A stretch of 64,000 nucleotides of DNA from JAGVPT01 sp963843065 (GCA_963843065.1 CAWJKX010000185.1:24203-88202), one strand, 5' to 3'. Shown: positions 47,082 through 57,470, counted from the first letter of the stretch. Notes: generated by a model not told the origin, from the letters alone. Program-made: numbers and translations.

Positions 47082-47850
47082 TGTTATACTTTAATTTCAA
47101 TTCGGTGATAAAATCGCGGGCATCTTGTTCGCTTGAAAACCCTTCGATGGAAACGATATACAGAGATTTGCCTCCGCTCACTTTTGTTGTGATCACTGCT
47201 TTTTTGTTAATTGTTAAAAAAAAGTCAACCTGCTTTTGCGCCTTCTTTTCGGTCGAATATGCACCAGCCTGCACAGCAAACGTGTGCGCAACGGTAACGG
47301 TCGCCGATGAATCGGATGTTGTTTTTTTAGCAGGTTCGATACTCGCCGGTTGTTCCGCCCGCTTTTGTGCGGTGGTATCCGGCAGTTTGGCTTCTGCTGC
47401 CGGTGCTTGCTGAACCGCAGCGGGTTTTTGGTCCTTTACTGCACCGACAACGTACAGCGAGTTTGGATACTGCTGCTTGAGCTGCTCGAATTTTTTGTCG
47501 GCAGTTTTGTACAGCCCGGCGGAGTAGTAGTACTGGTACACCTTATAGAGTGCTGCGTCCGCCCATTCACTTTGCGGCGATTGGTCGACGATCGCTTGAA
47601 ACTTTTTTACAGCCGCGGCACCGTCCGTTGTGAGAATTGCGTCGAGATACTCTACCCCCGCGTCGTTCGGGTATTGTTTTTCAAGGCTCGGTAATTCGAT
47701 CCGGACCCGCTCGGCTTGTCCGCTGTAAATAAAGTCCAGGCGCTTCCGCACTTCGGCCCCCGGCATTTGTGCGAAGACAATCGCAGCGCCAAGAACATGG
47801 AGAAGAAGTGAGAGGTACAACGTCCTAAAGTTTCTCAGAGATAGATTCAT
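47056..47850 (-). CDS. Exported SPOR-domain protein with TPR-like part
   Basis: After a signal peptide (LSLLLHVLGAAIVFAQ) come tetratricopeptide-like helices (about residues 60-130: DAALYKVYQYYYSAGLYKTA), a linker rich in Ala, Pro and Gln, and a C-terminal SPOR domain (about 190-264: AHTFAVQAGAYSTEKKAQKQ, YIVSIEGFSSEQDARDFI). SPOR domains bind peptidoglycan stripped of stem peptides, often at division sites. It overlaps the activator gene downstream and is 14 bases behind miaB. Confidence 0.85.
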   Translation of the reverse strand: MNLSLRNFRTLYLSLLLHVLGAAIVFAQMPGAEVRKRLDFIYSGQAERVRIELPSLEKQYPNDAGVEYLDAILTTDGAAAVKKFQAIVDQSPQSEWADAALYKVYQYYYSAGLYKTADKKFEQLKQQYPNSLYVVGAVKDQKPAAVQQAPAAEAKLPDTTAQKRAEQPASIEPAKKTTSDSSATVTVAHTFAVQAGAYSTEKKAQKQVDFFLTINKKAVITTKVSGGKSLYIVSIEGFSSEQDARDFITELKLKYNIESIIVAR

Positions 47851-47864
47851 AAGAGTTTAATTTG

Positions 47865-49247
47865 TCAACTGTTGACCGCGATGCGGTAATTGTTTATTGT
47901 TTTCGGCTCATGGGTGATAGTTCCGAAGAGCGTTGCTGAATTGCATCGGTCGATTGCGATTTTGACAAGATCGCCGATGCGCGAGCCGTTTTTCGGGAAT
48001 ACCGTTACCTTGTTGGTATCAGTCCGTCCCATCCATTCATCATGAGACTTTGCGCTTTCCCGCTCGACGAGAATCTCAACCGTGGATCCAACAAGCTGTC
48101 GGTTTTTCTTGAGAGAAATATTTTGCTGGAGTTCAATAATTTCGTTCAATCGGTCGACCTTGGTTATTTCCGGAATGTTGTCTTTCATTTCCCATGCTTT
48201 GGTATGTTCTCGTGGAGAATACTTGAACGTGAATGCGCCGTCATAGCCGACCTTTTGAATAACGTCGAGGGTTTGTTTGTGGTCGCTTTCCGTTTCCGTG
48301 GGAAAGCCGGCAATGATGTCAGTCGACAAAGTCGCACTTGGAATTGCAATCCGTATTTTCTCAACAAGGTACAAGTATTGCTCAACGGTGTACGTTCTGT
48401 TCATTAATTGCAGTATCCTGTTTGACCCCGATTGGACCGGCAGATGGATGGAGTTGCAGACATTTTCATTATCGGCAATCGCACGGATCAGTTTCTCGGA
48501 CATATCCTGGGGATGGGGCGTCATGAACCGAATGCGAATCGTCTGGTCGACCTCGCTGGCGCGCTGGATCAAGTCTGCAAAGTCAAATTCCCCATCGTGG
48601 TATGAGTTTACGTTTTGCCCCAGCAGCGTAATTTCTTTGAACCCGCGTTTGCTCAATCGGTCAACTTCTTCTACAATACTCTGCAGCTTTCTGCTTCGTT
48701 CTCTCCCTCGAGTAAACGGAACAACACAGAACGTGCAAAATTTATCACAGCCCCGCATAACGGAAATCCAGGCGGCGACACCTTCTGTTCGCAGCGGCAT
48801 AATGTCGTCATAATTTTCGACACGCGAGAGTTTAACAGCAATTCCTCTCTGCCCGTTGAAAGCATCATCCACCAAATCCGGCAGCCTTCGGTACTCGTCG
48901 GGTCCAACAACCATGTCGACAACATTGCCCTTATCGATCAATTCGGTCCGCAATCGCTCCGCCATGCAGCCTAAAACTCCTATAAGCACGCCGGGATTCT
49001 TACGCTTGTAGTTCTTCAAAGTGCTGATTCGCTGGCGAACGCGTTGTTCCGCGTTATCCCGTACGCTGCATGTGTTGACAAAAATAACGTCTGCGTTGTC
49101 GGGACTTTGGGTTATTCCAAACCCGCCGTCGTTCATGATACTGAGGACGACTTCGGAATCGGCTACATTCATCTGGCAGCCGTATGTTTCAACGTAGACC
49201 TGTTTTTTTTGCATAGATTTCGGTTTTTCCGCACGAAATATATTCAT
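47865..49247 (-). CDS. miaB: tRNA-2-methylthio-N6-dimethylallyladenosine synthase
   Basis: MiaB is a radical-SAM methylthiotransferase acting on position 37 of tRNAs. The N-terminal cluster cysteines are in YVETYGCQMNVADSEVV, NTCSVRDNA and GVLGCMAERL; the radical-SAM motif is MRGCDKFCTFCVVPFTRGRE; a C-terminal TRAM domain follows (STVEILVERESAK). Start: ATG 49247 (MNIFRAEKPKSMQKKQ), with ATG 49214 (MQKKQVYVETYG) equally possible; a TTG at 49274 is less likely. Heads the miaB-SPOR-activator-lptE run. Confidence 0.95.
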   Translation of the reverse strand: MNIFRAEKPKSMQKKQVYVETYGCQMNVADSEVVLSIMNDGGFGITQSPDNADVIFVNTCSVRDNAEQRVRQRISTLKNYKRKNPGVLIGVLGCMAERLRTELIDKGNVVDMVVGPDEYRRLPDLVDDAFNGQRGIAVKLSRVENYDDIMPLRTEGVAAWISVMRGCDKFCTFCVVPFTRGRERSRKLQSIVEEVDRLSKRGFKEITLLGQNVNSYHDGEFDFADLIQRASEVDQTIRIRFMTPHPQDMSEKLIRAIADNENVCNSIHLPVQSGSNRILQLMNRTYTVEQYLYLVEKIRIAIPSATLSTDIIAGFPTETESDHKQTLDVIQKVGYDGAFTFKYSPREHTKAWEMKDNIPEITKVDRLNEIIELQQNISLKKNRQLVGSTVEILVERESAKSHDEWMGRTDTNKVTVFPKNGSRIGDLVKIAIDRCNSATLFGTITHEPKTINNYRIAVNS

Positions 49248-49365
49248 TGCCTGACAGATAGTCAACGGGTTCAATGTTCATTAATGAAAATTAATAAAAA
49301 TCACTGATTTTTATCAGATTTCATTGAATTTTTCTTGACAATTCGTCACACATTGAAAGCACCCA

Positions 49366-49396
49366 TTGAATCTCAACAAATGTTCGGCTATATTTA
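49366..49396 (+). promoter_or_regulatory. Possible Bacteroidota-type promoter for pta
   Basis: TTG (49366-49368) and TATATTTA (49389-49396) are 20 bases apart, the same spacing as the candidate in front of dnaN. A TTGACA at 49335-49340 has no matching -10 at the usual distance. The pta start is 70 bases downstream. By eye only. Confidence 0.3.
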
Positions 49397-49466
49397 AAAA
49401 TTAAGGGCGAAGATAAACCATTCGCATTAATTACTCTTACTTCTTTTTTAATTATTCCTAATAACA

Positions 49467-50453
49467 ATGAACCCCAAAAATTTCATATCTGATATCCATC
49501 AAAAATCGAAACAGCTACACAAGACAATTGCCCTACCCGATGCAAGCGACCCTCGGGCTCTCAAAGCGGCGAGAATTCTCGTTGATAAAAACCTTGCAGT
49601 GCCGATTCTCATCGGCGACGAGGGGCAAATCCGGTCGAAGGCCGATACCGAGGCTGTGTCTTTACAAGGCGTGCGGATTATCGACCCGGTGAAGTCGGAC
49701 AAGCTTTCGGACTTCTCTCACATCTATTTTAATCTGCGGAAGGAAAAAGGAATACAGTTCACGGAGGCACAGGAAACAATGAAAAAGCCCCTCTTTTTCG
49801 GAGCGATGATGGTTCGAGAAGGGATGGCCGATGGAAGTGTTGCAGGTTCGCTTTCGACAACAGGCGACGTCCTGAGAGCCGGGTTACAGATCATAGGAGT
49901 GCAGGGGGGAATCAGCGTTGTCTCGAGCTTTTTCGTGATGGCGTTTCCGCTTCACATTTATACATTCGCTGATTGTGCGGTTGTCCCCGACCCAACGGCG
50001 GAGCAGCTTGCCGACATTGCTCTCACGACGGCCGAGAACCACCGGAAACTGACCGGAGAAGAACCCCGTGTTGCAATGCTGTCGTTCTCTACTAAAGGGA
50101 GCGCATCTCACCCGCTAGTTGAAAAAGTCCAACGTGCAACCGAGCTGGCAAAAAAGAAAAATCCGGCTTTGAAGTTAGACGGCGAACTTCAGCTTGACGC
50201 GGCAATTGTTGCATCGGTGGGAAAACAGAAGGCGCCGGGGAGCGAAGTTGCAGGAACAGCTAACGTTCTCGTCTTTCCAGATTTGAACGCGGGGAACATC
50301 GGATACAAACTTGCGCAGCGTCTTGGCGGCGCGGAGGCAATCGGTCCAATCGTGCAAGGATTGAAGCGGCCTGCGTTCGACCTTTCACGCGGATGCAGTG
50401 TCGATGACATTGTGAATGTCGTGGCGATCAACGCGGTTATTGGAGCAGCGTAA
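49467..50453 (+). CDS. pta: Phosphate acetyltransferase
   Basis: Pta interconverts acetyl-CoA and acetyl phosphate. The 328-residue protein is the short form without an N-terminal regulatory domain. The segments ALPDASDPRALKAARILVDK, FFGAMMVREGMADGSVAGSL, TFADCAVVPDPTAEQLADIA, AMLSFSTKGSASHPLVEKVQ, GELQLDAAIV and LNAGNIGYKLAQRLGGAEAI are the usual family signatures. No acetate kinase gene is next to it; a hairpin follows directly. Confidence 0.95.
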   Translation: MNPKNFISDIHQKSKQLHKTIALPDASDPRALKAARILVDKNLAVPILIGDEGQIRSKADTEAVSLQGVRIIDPVKSDKLSDFSHIYFNLRKEKGIQFTEAQETMKKPLFFGAMMVREGMADGSVAGSLSTTGDVLRAGLQIIGVQGGISVVSSFFVMAFPLHIYTFADCAVVPDPTAEQLADIALTTAENHRKLTGEEPRVAMLSFSTKGSASHPLVEKVQRATELAKKKNPALKLDGELQLDAAIVASVGKQKAPGSEVAGTANVLVFPDLNAGNIGYKLAQRLGGAEAIGPIVQGLKRPAFDLSRGCSVDDIVNVVAINAVIGAA

Positions 50454-50459
50454 CAACAA

Positions 50460-50492
50460 TGTGCGACTCATATTCAACGTATGAGTCGCACA
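50460..50492. terminator. Perfect 13-bp hairpin after pta
   Basis: TGTGCGACTCATA (50460-50472) pairs exactly with TATGAGTCGCACA (50480-50492) around TTCAACG, seven bases after the pta stop. It lies between convergent genes (pta and the DUF2911 gene) and probably ends transcription from the left. The remaining 157 bases up to the next gene hold a half-copy (ATGTGCGACTTTTTC near 50569) and no gene. Confidence 0.65.
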
Positions 50493-50649
50493 CAAATTCT
50501 TCAAGCAATCTAAAAAATTGCCTCTCGCCAAGCATCCAAGGCACAAAAGTTCTGTTTTAGAATCAATGTGCGACTTTTTCCCAAAGGGATGGCTTTGCCA
50601 GCGTCTTTGTGCGAGCTGCTCTTTATTGGATTATTCGGAAGTCTCACCA

Positions 50650-51495
50650 CTATTTTTTCTTCCACTGGTTGAGAAGTTCCTCTATTTCGCTTGGATCAAA
50701 CTTCGGGTTTGCAGCCTTTCCAACTGTTATTGCCTTCTCTGCCGTGGCGATCGCCTCATCTGTCTTACCGCTTTGAGCGAGAAGCTCGGCCTTCATGCGG
50801 AGGTTAGAGGAATTCTCGTTGATGGCGATAGACCGCTCAACCGCTTCCAATCCTTTGTCCAAATTTGTTTTTGAATCGAGGCAGTAGAGGGCATAGTTGT
50901 TGTATACTTGCGCTGGTAATGCTGCCGCGGCTTTCGTCGCTTTTGTGAAGTTCGCATCGGTACCGGCCTCGATCTCAACCGGAACAGCGATTTTTTCCCA
51001 TCGCAGTACCAGCTTGACTGAATTTCCTGTCAGGTCGGTGAAAGTGTACGAGAGTCTTTCTTCATTCGGCGCGACTTCAGGTTTAAGTGAATACTGTAAA
51101 ACATTCTTTGTAGAATCGTAGCTGAACGCTCCCCATTGCGGTTGCGAGTTGAGGATCACACTCCATGCTCCTTGTCTCGGGATTACAAAAAAGCTGTACG
51201 AACCCGCTTTGACAGGTTTGCCGCTAATAACGACGTCAGTGCTAAAAGTTACTGTTGTTGCTTCGTTGGCACCAGCACGCCACACTTTGTCATAAGGGAC
51301 TAGTTCTCCCCAAATCGTTCTCCCTTTTACGCCGGGCCGATGGTACGTTACCGTTATATCAGTTAAACCGACCGTTTGCGAAACAGAAGCAGCGGGGCTG
51401 AGTTGGTACATTTTCTGTTGTGCGCTAACAACACCAACAACAGATATCGCTGCCAGAGCTACGGCAACGGCAAGAATTATTCTTGTTTTTTTCAT
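50650..51495 (-). CDS. Exported DUF2911 protein
   Basis: A secreted protein with signal peptide (MKKTRIILAVAVALAAISVV, cleavage near VSA) and the DUF2911 domain (about residues 30-170: VGLTDITVTYHRPGVKGRTI, VPYDKVWRAGANEATTVTFS, AGSYSFFVIPRQGAWSVI), followed by a TPR-like helical part (about 180-281). ATG 51495 is chosen for its AAGGAG site and signal peptide. The family is common in Bacteroidota; its role is unknown. Confidence 0.88.
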   Translation of the reverse strand: MKKTRIILAVAVALAAISVVGVVSAQQKMYQLSPAASVSQTVGLTDITVTYHRPGVKGRTIWGELVPYDKVWRAGANEATTVTFSTDVVISGKPVKAGSYSFFVIPRQGAWSVILNSQPQWGAFSYDSTKNVLQYSLKPEVAPNEERLSYTFTDLTGNSVKLVLRWEKIAVPVEIEAGTDANFTKATKAAAALPAQVYNNYALYCLDSKTNLDKGLEAVERSIAINENSSNLRMKAELLAQSGKTDEAIATAEKAITVGKAANPKFDPSEIEELLNQWKKK

Positions 51496-51557
51496 AACAA
51501 ATCTCCTTATATGTGTGATAGGGTAATTACTTGAATTATCGACCATGAATTTGAAAC

Positions 51558-51932
51558 TTATTGAACACCTCTCCAAACATTCCACGCAAGCCACAACCAG
51601 CCGATCAAAAAAGACAATCCGCCTAATGGCGTGACAGCGCCAAGCCATTTTATGTCAGTGAGTGCAAGAGCATAGAGGCTTCCTGAGAACAGAACAATGC
51701 CGGCAATGAACCACCAGCCGGAAGCTGCCGCGCCGGCGATGTTCCATGAATGCAATGTCCAGGCAACAACGAACAACGCAAATGCGTGGTACATTTGGTA
51801 CCGTACGCCGACTTCAAACACCTGGAGGAGTTCGGACGAGAGCTTTTGCTTCAATGCATGAGCTCCGAATGCACCGAATGCCACGCCAAGAAAAGAGAAA
51901 ATGCAGCCGAAGATAAAAAAAGTCTTTGCCAT
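51558..51932 (-). CDS. DUF423 (YgdD-like) small membrane protein
   Basis: A membrane protein of about 124 residues with four helices, matching DUF423. The N-terminal FGCIFSFLGVAFGAFGAHAL and KQKLSSELLQVFEVGVRYQM are the family signature, with YHAFALFVVAW and PLGGLSFLIGWLWLAWNVWR behind. Start at 51932 (MAKTFFIF); an ATG six bases earlier is also possible. Function unknown. Confidence 0.9.
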   Translation of the reverse strand: MAKTFFIFGCIFSFLGVAFGAFGAHALKQKLSSELLQVFEVGVRYQMYHAFALFVVAWTLHSWNIAGAAASGWWFIAGIVLFSGSLYALALTDIKWLGAVTPLGGLSFLIGWLWLAWNVWRGVQ

Positions 51933-52024
51933 AGACAAGGATCAGTAAACAGTGATCAGTAATCGGTATTAAGTAGAGAATGGAACGGAGTATGTTTGAT
52001 ATCATCCCTCACTTCTGCCGCGTT

Positions 52025-54187
52025 TCAAAGCATTCCACTTCGTTTTCTTACAAACCATTCTACTCCGAGCAACGCAACAATAACGGAGAGAAGCGATGGA
52101 AGGTTCCACAGTTCGAACTCGCTTGTCGTGAATTGTTCTTCCGGCTTCATGAATGGACGAACCGCGAGATCATGGACCAATCGTTCAAATTCCCTTCCGT
52201 CGGCATATTCTCCGCCGGATACCGCAGCGATTTGCTGGAGCAGCGCTTTGTTCATTTTAGTGTCTGCGAACTCAATGGATTGCTCACCGACGGAAAATCG
52301 CCCTTCAGATTTTCCAAGGTCTGCGCCGCCGGCTAATGCCGTTGCCGTGAACGAATAATCACCTTCCGGCAAAGCTTCAATCTGTCCTTCGTACCTGCCG
52401 TTCTCAAGAGGGCGCAGGATTGTTTCAAAACGTTGCCGTGATGTGAGGGCTGTAACCTCAACATGGATGTTGGCATCATTGATCGGTTGATAGCTCGCAT
52501 TATACGCTTGGCCAAGGAAATCAACGGCCTCGCCCTGAGAGAAAATTTCTTTTAACGGTTCAACCTTCAGCTCCTTGTTGTCATCACGCGCGACAAGCCA
52601 GCGTACAACGTTTGAAAGCCACGGGTCGAAAAATTTTTCCGTTTCGCTGCTTGTGCCGGCAAGTAATTTCCACCGCCATACACCATATCCTAGGACTGCG
52701 AATGATTTTGTGTGCATAACGTTTCGCGAAACAAGCAGCGGATTATCAATAGCGACTCCTTGAATTTTTGTCGTTGCAAGAACAACTGCTTCGGGCTTTG
52801 CTCTGAACGTTCCGAGCGAAGAATAAATCGGAGGGAGCTTATTCCAATCGAAAAAAGAATTTTCAGAAGGTTCAATAAGAACGTTGTATTGTTGCTGCGG
52901 CGGAATGTTAGGAAAAACCGCTTGCTCATCGATTCTGTCGGACACCGTTGTGAACGGCAGAATCTGATCCAGCTCTCTCAACGTATGAATGTCCAGGGTA
53001 CGGCAGGCAATGAACAACAGCGGAACTCCACGGGCTGAGACTGTATTTGAAATGAACTGCGTCGCCGGCGGGGTTGTTGCCTCTGACGGAAAGCCGATGA
53101 GCACGATGCACTCAGCAGATGACAATCCCGCGAATTGTGATAGCTGTTGGCCGGCGAACAGGCCATTGGGCTGCTGAACGGCAACAGATGACTCAATGTT
53201 AGGGTCGGCATGCAAAGCCTGCACAACGGCGGAGACGTCGGCACTCGGGGCACCGGCAATGACGGCAACGCGCATTTTGTTTTTAAGGATCTTTACAATC
53301 ACTGATTTCGCATTATTTTTTTTTGTTACCTCCCCTTCTAACGGCGAAATGCTGACGGTGTATTTTTTCATTCCCTCCGTTGTCGGCGTAAAAGTAAAGT
53401 GAACGGAGTATTCAGCAGTCCGGCTTGAACTCGACGGCGGAAGGGTGATAAACTGCTGATCGAGTTGTTTCCCGTCTTCCAGCAAATTGACCGGCAGTTT
53501 CCTATTCTCAAATCCGGTTACCTTGACCGTTGCATCAAGCGGCACCGAGGACTGAACATACGCAATAGAATTCGTCAGTAATTTCTGAACGACAATATCT
53601 TTTTGTTCCAGAGAATCGCCAATACCTGCGCAAAAAATCGGCGTTGATATTTTTTCCGCTTCATCGAGAGGGTTCTCCCCTGTATTGTAATTTCCGTCGC
53701 TTAACAAAAGAACAGCTTTCAACTGCGGGAGTGATTTGTTTCTAACCGAACGGAGCGCTGATGCGATGTCGGTGCTCGTTCCGTTGAGTTGAAGAGAGCC
53801 TTTCTCGATCCCGTGAAGCGACGGCGAGAAGGTGAACAATTCCACGTGTGCAGCCAACGACAACTCCTTCAACGTTTTACCTGCGATCATCGACCGAAGT
53901 AGCTCCTCTCGATTCCCCGCGCCATCGGTGAGAGACATACTGAGAGAATTATCAACAAGCACTGCGACCGCAGGCTGCAGTGCCGACCGGCGCGTAAGTT
54001 TGAAAACCGGCTGGCACAAAGCGAGAATCAAAAGCATGAGGGCGAGGCTGCGAAGAACGATCAAAAGATAACGCCGAAAGGGGGAAACCGGCGGAACCGT
54101 GGTGCGGTAGACAAAGAAAGAAATCGCGGCGCCGAATGAGGCTGCGATAAGAAACACATACCATGGAATTTGAAATGAGAGGGACAA
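52025..54187 (-). CDS. VWA-domain membrane protein (BatA-like, large)
   Basis: A 720-residue inner-membrane protein with two N-terminal helices (residues 8-27 and 40-63), a von Willebrand A domain with the metal site DNSLSMS and the later LLLSDGNYNT, beta-sandwich regions in the periplasm, and a C-terminal helix (LPSLLSVIVALLGVEWFVRK). This is the arrangement of the uncharacterised BatA/VWA proteins that are linked to MoxR ATPases. Here a moxR gene is two genes upstream on the same strand. Such MoxR-VWA pairs are thought to assemble or activate metal-containing or envelope complexes. Confidence 0.88.
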   Translation of the reverse strand: MSLSFQIPWYVFLIAASFGAAISFFVYRTTVPPVSPFRRYLLIVLRSLALMLLILALCQPVFKLTRRSALQPAVAVLVDNSLSMSLTDGAGNREELLRSMIAGKTLKELSLAAHVELFTFSPSLHGIEKGSLQLNGTSTDIASALRSVRNKSLPQLKAVLLLSDGNYNTGENPLDEAEKISTPIFCAGIGDSLEQKDIVVQKLLTNSIAYVQSSVPLDATVKVTGFENRKLPVNLLEDGKQLDQQFITLPPSSSSRTAEYSVHFTFTPTTEGMKKYTVSISPLEGEVTKKNNAKSVIVKILKNKMRVAVIAGAPSADVSAVVQALHADPNIESSVAVQQPNGLFAGQQLSQFAGLSSAECIVLIGFPSEATTPPATQFISNTVSARGVPLLFIACRTLDIHTLRELDQILPFTTVSDRIDEQAVFPNIPPQQQYNVLIEPSENSFFDWNKLPPIYSSLGTFRAKPEAVVLATTKIQGVAIDNPLLVSRNVMHTKSFAVLGYGVWRWKLLAGTSSETEKFFDPWLSNVVRWLVARDDNKELKVEPLKEIFSQGEAVDFLGQAYNASYQPINDANIHVEVTALTSRQRFETILRPLENGRYEGQIEALPEGDYSFTATALAGGADLGKSEGRFSVGEQSIEFADTKMNKALLQQIAAVSGGEYADGREFERLVHDLAVRPFMKPEEQFTTSEFELWNLPSLLSVIVALLGVEWFVRKRSGML

Positions 54188-54197
54188 AGGTTTTGAA

Positions 54198-56271
54198 CTA
54201 TTTCAACAAAACGAGTTTCTTTATAGCACTAAAACTTCCCCGATTTCAAATGGTAGAAGTACACCCCGCTTGATAATCCGCTTGCGTCGAATGTAACCGA
54301 GTGTGTGCCCGCAGTCTGATGATCATTGACTAATGTTCTCACCAGCCTTCCCAGGACATCATACACTTTCAATGTCGTTGGCATGTTCGCGGGTAATTGA
54401 TAACTGATGGCCGTTTCCGGGTTAAAAGGATTTGGATAATTCTGATACAACTCGAACGTGGAGGGAGAGAGGTAAACTTTTCACGTTTGTCAATAATCCG
54501 TAGTTGAAGTTGAATAAACTTTGCGGGGCGTCGTACGGCGCGGTGTATGGTTTATTCGTTGTATCTACTGCGGAAATGTAAAATTCCACTTTCGTTCCCG
54601 TGAGTTGTTGTGGAATTGTCCCTGTGTAGCTGCCCGAATTTTTTGATGAATCGATGATGTCTGTCAATACCATCGGAGCCGTTGAAAAAGTAGTCCCGCC
54701 GTTAGTGGAATAAAAAATTTTGACCGAATCTTTCTTGATAAGAGCGTTCGATGCGGCACAAACAACGATACTCGGTACTGCCGTCCCCCGCGAGCGTAAT
54801 CTCCGGGTCCGTGCTGAGAGCAAGTCCAGTGTAGAGGAGCGCTTTGTAGGTATCGATGACACCCCAGCCGATTGTATCGTTTGGCGATAATGCATTGCTC
54901 GCTGTATTCCGCAGCGCATCCCGCACCTGGATCGGCGTCAGCCACGGATGAGCGGACAAAATGAGGGCGGCCGCTCCGGCAATGAGCGGGGTTGATAGAG
55001 ATGTTCCTTGAAAATATGTAGCGTACGAAGAAAGCGCGCGCAAGGCGCAATAGTCCCCTACACCGTCGGCAACGACATCGGGCTTTGTTCTGCCGTCGGC
55101 GGTCGGACCGACCGAACTGAAGTATGCGTACGTTCCCGAAATACTTACCGCTCCTACCGAAATAATGCTGTCTGCGTCGGCGGGAGAAGTCATTATGTGC
55201 CAGGGTGAATCGCCTTCATTTCCCATGGCGCTAACAACAACCACACCCAGGCGCGCTGCAATCACGGCAGCCTTCGTGGTTGTTGCGGTGCGTCCGTTCA
55301 TATCGGCAGGAGTATATTGGTGTTGCACGCTGTCGTTCGCGTCCAACGAGTCGAATTGGCTGTAGCCGAGCGAGCTGCTGACAACGTCCACACCATTTTG
55401 CTCCTCCCATTCAATGCCAGCAACCCAATTATCTTCTTCAATATTCGTCTCCGACGGCACATATTCCGTTTTCGCGAGAATAAAACTTGAGCCGAACGCC
55501 GGGCTCACCAGCTCTCCTTCTTTATATCCTCCGACAAGCGAAAGTGTCAGTGTCCCATGCTCATCCTGATCGTCCTCGTCGATCGGCGTAGGGCCGATCT
55601 GGTTTGCCGTGATAGAGTCGTGTTGAACGAAATCGTACTCTTTGATGACGTCCATATTCATTTCGGATTCTGGGACCCGCCAACGGAATCCCGAATCCAG
55701 CATTCCCACGAGAATTCCGCGTCCGGTGATTCTGAGATTATGAACGGCTACAACGTCGATTTGAGTTACTTGCGCAAACGAAGGACCGTAATCGTGAAGG
55801 TTTTGAGTTTGCAAAGCGGATTCTTTCCTCAGAGGCATGGTCTGCAGGGGTAATTCTTTTCTAACAAAAGTACAGAACGAGTTCGATGTGGTCGACAAAC
55901 GGCAGTGCCGAGATACGGCGACCCTGATCAGAAGTCAGCGTCGCCGTTACGGCGTTGAACCACCGCGACGTGTTGATAACGGAAATACCGTTGAGCTGCA
56001 GTTGTTCGATGTACAATTGAGAGACGGGAAGGTCTTCTGCCGTTACAAGGCGTGCAGAAGGAAGCATCTTTGACCGGCGCTTCAAAGCGCGTTCGGTAAT
56101 TCCGGTGGCCTGAGAAATTTCGTGCACGGTTCCGTTTGCCGCAACTGTGCGGAGTACCGTCTCGTCTTTATCGCGGAAATAAATCCAGCACTTGCGCGGT
56201 TGCTCTTGTGAAAGGACGATGGAGGCTGTGAAAAGAAGGAGAGCAAAAATTTTTTGCTTTTTGACCATCAT
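54198..56271 (-). CDS. Secreted S8 subtilisin-like protease with T9SS type A sorting domain, about four frame breaks
   Basis: A subtilase of about 690 residues. A signal peptide (KIFALLLFTASIVLS) precedes a propeptide region and the S8 domain: Asp in ILVGMLDSGFRWR, His in DQDEHGTLTLSLVGG, Asn in VVVSAMGNEGDS and Ser in YFQGTSLSTPLIAGAAALIL. A C-terminal T9SS type A sorting domain follows: LYQNYPNPFNPETAISYQLP, LKVYDVLGRLVRTLV, SGLSSGVYFYHLKSG. Breaks lie near 55870, 54785, 54455 and 54233; the last, when corrected, moves the end to 54198 (SAIKKLVLLK), typical of the positively charged sorting-domain tail. It lies between moxR and the VWA gene. Confidence 0.88.
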
Positions 56272-56353
56272 TAATTTTTTTGATTCGTTGGACACCGGAA
56301 ATTCGGCACCGCTGCTGGAGAGACCATTCTATCCACAAAAACAATAAAAGCCG

Positions 56354-57370
56354 CTATACATTCGCGAGCAATTTTTCTACAATAGAAACGGCTGTAACGC
56401 CATCTGCTTCTGCATTAAAATTCGGAATGATGCGATGACGAAGCACCGGGATAGCCATTGAACGAACATCATCGACGTCCGGATTGTACCGTCCGGAAAG
56501 AATTGCGCGCGTCTTCGCCCCTAGAATGAGGTATTGCGAAGCTCGCGGGCCTGCGCCCCACGTGAGCCAATCCTTAATAAATTGAGGCGAATGCTCATCC
56601 TTCGGCCGTGTTCGCGCAACGAGCTGCACGGCGTAGCGGACAACCGCGTCTGCAACCGGAACGCGGCGTATCAATTCCTGGAAAAGGATAATTTCATCCG
56701 CACCGAGCACGCGGCGAAGCTCCGGTGTATAGGGGCTTGTGGTGGATTTGACGATATCAATTTCTTCCTGGAAGGCCGGGTACTCGAGCCATAGATTAAA
56801 CATAAAACGGTCTAGCTGTGCCTCGGGGAGCGGATAGGTTCCCTCCTGCTCGATCGGGTTCTGTGTGGCGAGGACAAAGAAAGGCTCATCGAGCAAATAT
56901 GTTTGGCCTGCGGCAGTTACCCTGTGTTCCTGCATTGCTTCCAACAATGCCGCCTGAGTTTTCGGCGGCGTCCGGTTGATTTCATCGGCAAGGATAATGT
57001 TGCCGAAAATCGGGCCCCGGACGAATTTAAATGCCTTCTGTCCGGTAGAAACATTTTCTTCAATAATTTCCGTGCCGCTGATATCGCTCGGCATCAGATC
57101 GGGAGTGAATTGAATGCGGCTGAATTTCAAGTCGAGAACGTCGGCAAGCGTTTTGATGAGGAGCGTTTTCGCGAGTCCGGGGACGCCGATCAACAGGCAA
57201 TGTCCGCGAGCGAGGAAGGAAACGATCAGCTGCTCGACAATGGCATCCTGCCCGATGATAACCTTTGCAATTTCTTTTTTGATTGATTCATACGCCGACG
57301 TTAACTCCCGCACAGCTTCAACGTCGTCGGTTTTCTTTACAGTTGAAATAGTAGCCACTCTGTTCGGCAC
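56354..57370 (-). CDS. MoxR-family AAA+ ATPase
   Basis: A 338-residue MoxR ATPase. Walker A is IGVPGLAKTLLIKTLADVLD, Walker B NIILADEINRTPPKTQAALL, and FVLATQNPIEQEGTYPLPEA contains sensor 1. The start is GTG at 57370. MoxR proteins act as chaperones together with VWA proteins; the VWA gene follows after the subtilase. The 282-base gap upstream holds an inverted repeat but no gene. Confidence 0.95.
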   Translation of the reverse strand: MPNRVATISTVKKTDDVEAVRELTSAYESIKKEIAKVIIGQDAIVEQLIVSFLARGHCLLIGVPGLAKTLLIKTLADVLDLKFSRIQFTPDLMPSDISGTEIIEENVSTGQKAFKFVRGPIFGNIILADEINRTPPKTQAALLEAMQEHRVTAAGQTYLLDEPFFVLATQNPIEQEGTYPLPEAQLDRFMFNLWLEYPAFQEEIDIVKSTTSPYTPELRRVLGADEIILFQELIRRVPVADAVVRYAVQLVARTRPKDEHSPQFIKDWLTWGAGPRASQYLILGAKTRAILSGRYNPDVDDVRSMAIPVLRHRIIPNFNAEADGVTAVSIVEKLLANV

Positions 57371-57470
57371 TTTCTCTTAATGGGATGGGTAAATAACGCT
57401 TGTAATTAGCTGAAAGTTGGGAAAAGAATCAAGGGAGGGTAGTGTCCTAATTTGCCAGCAAAGTCATGGT

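Noticed and set aside
50454..50649. Small gene between pta and the DUF2911 gene
   Set aside because: The short plus-strand frame has no ribosome site and covers a hairpin; no protein-like pattern.
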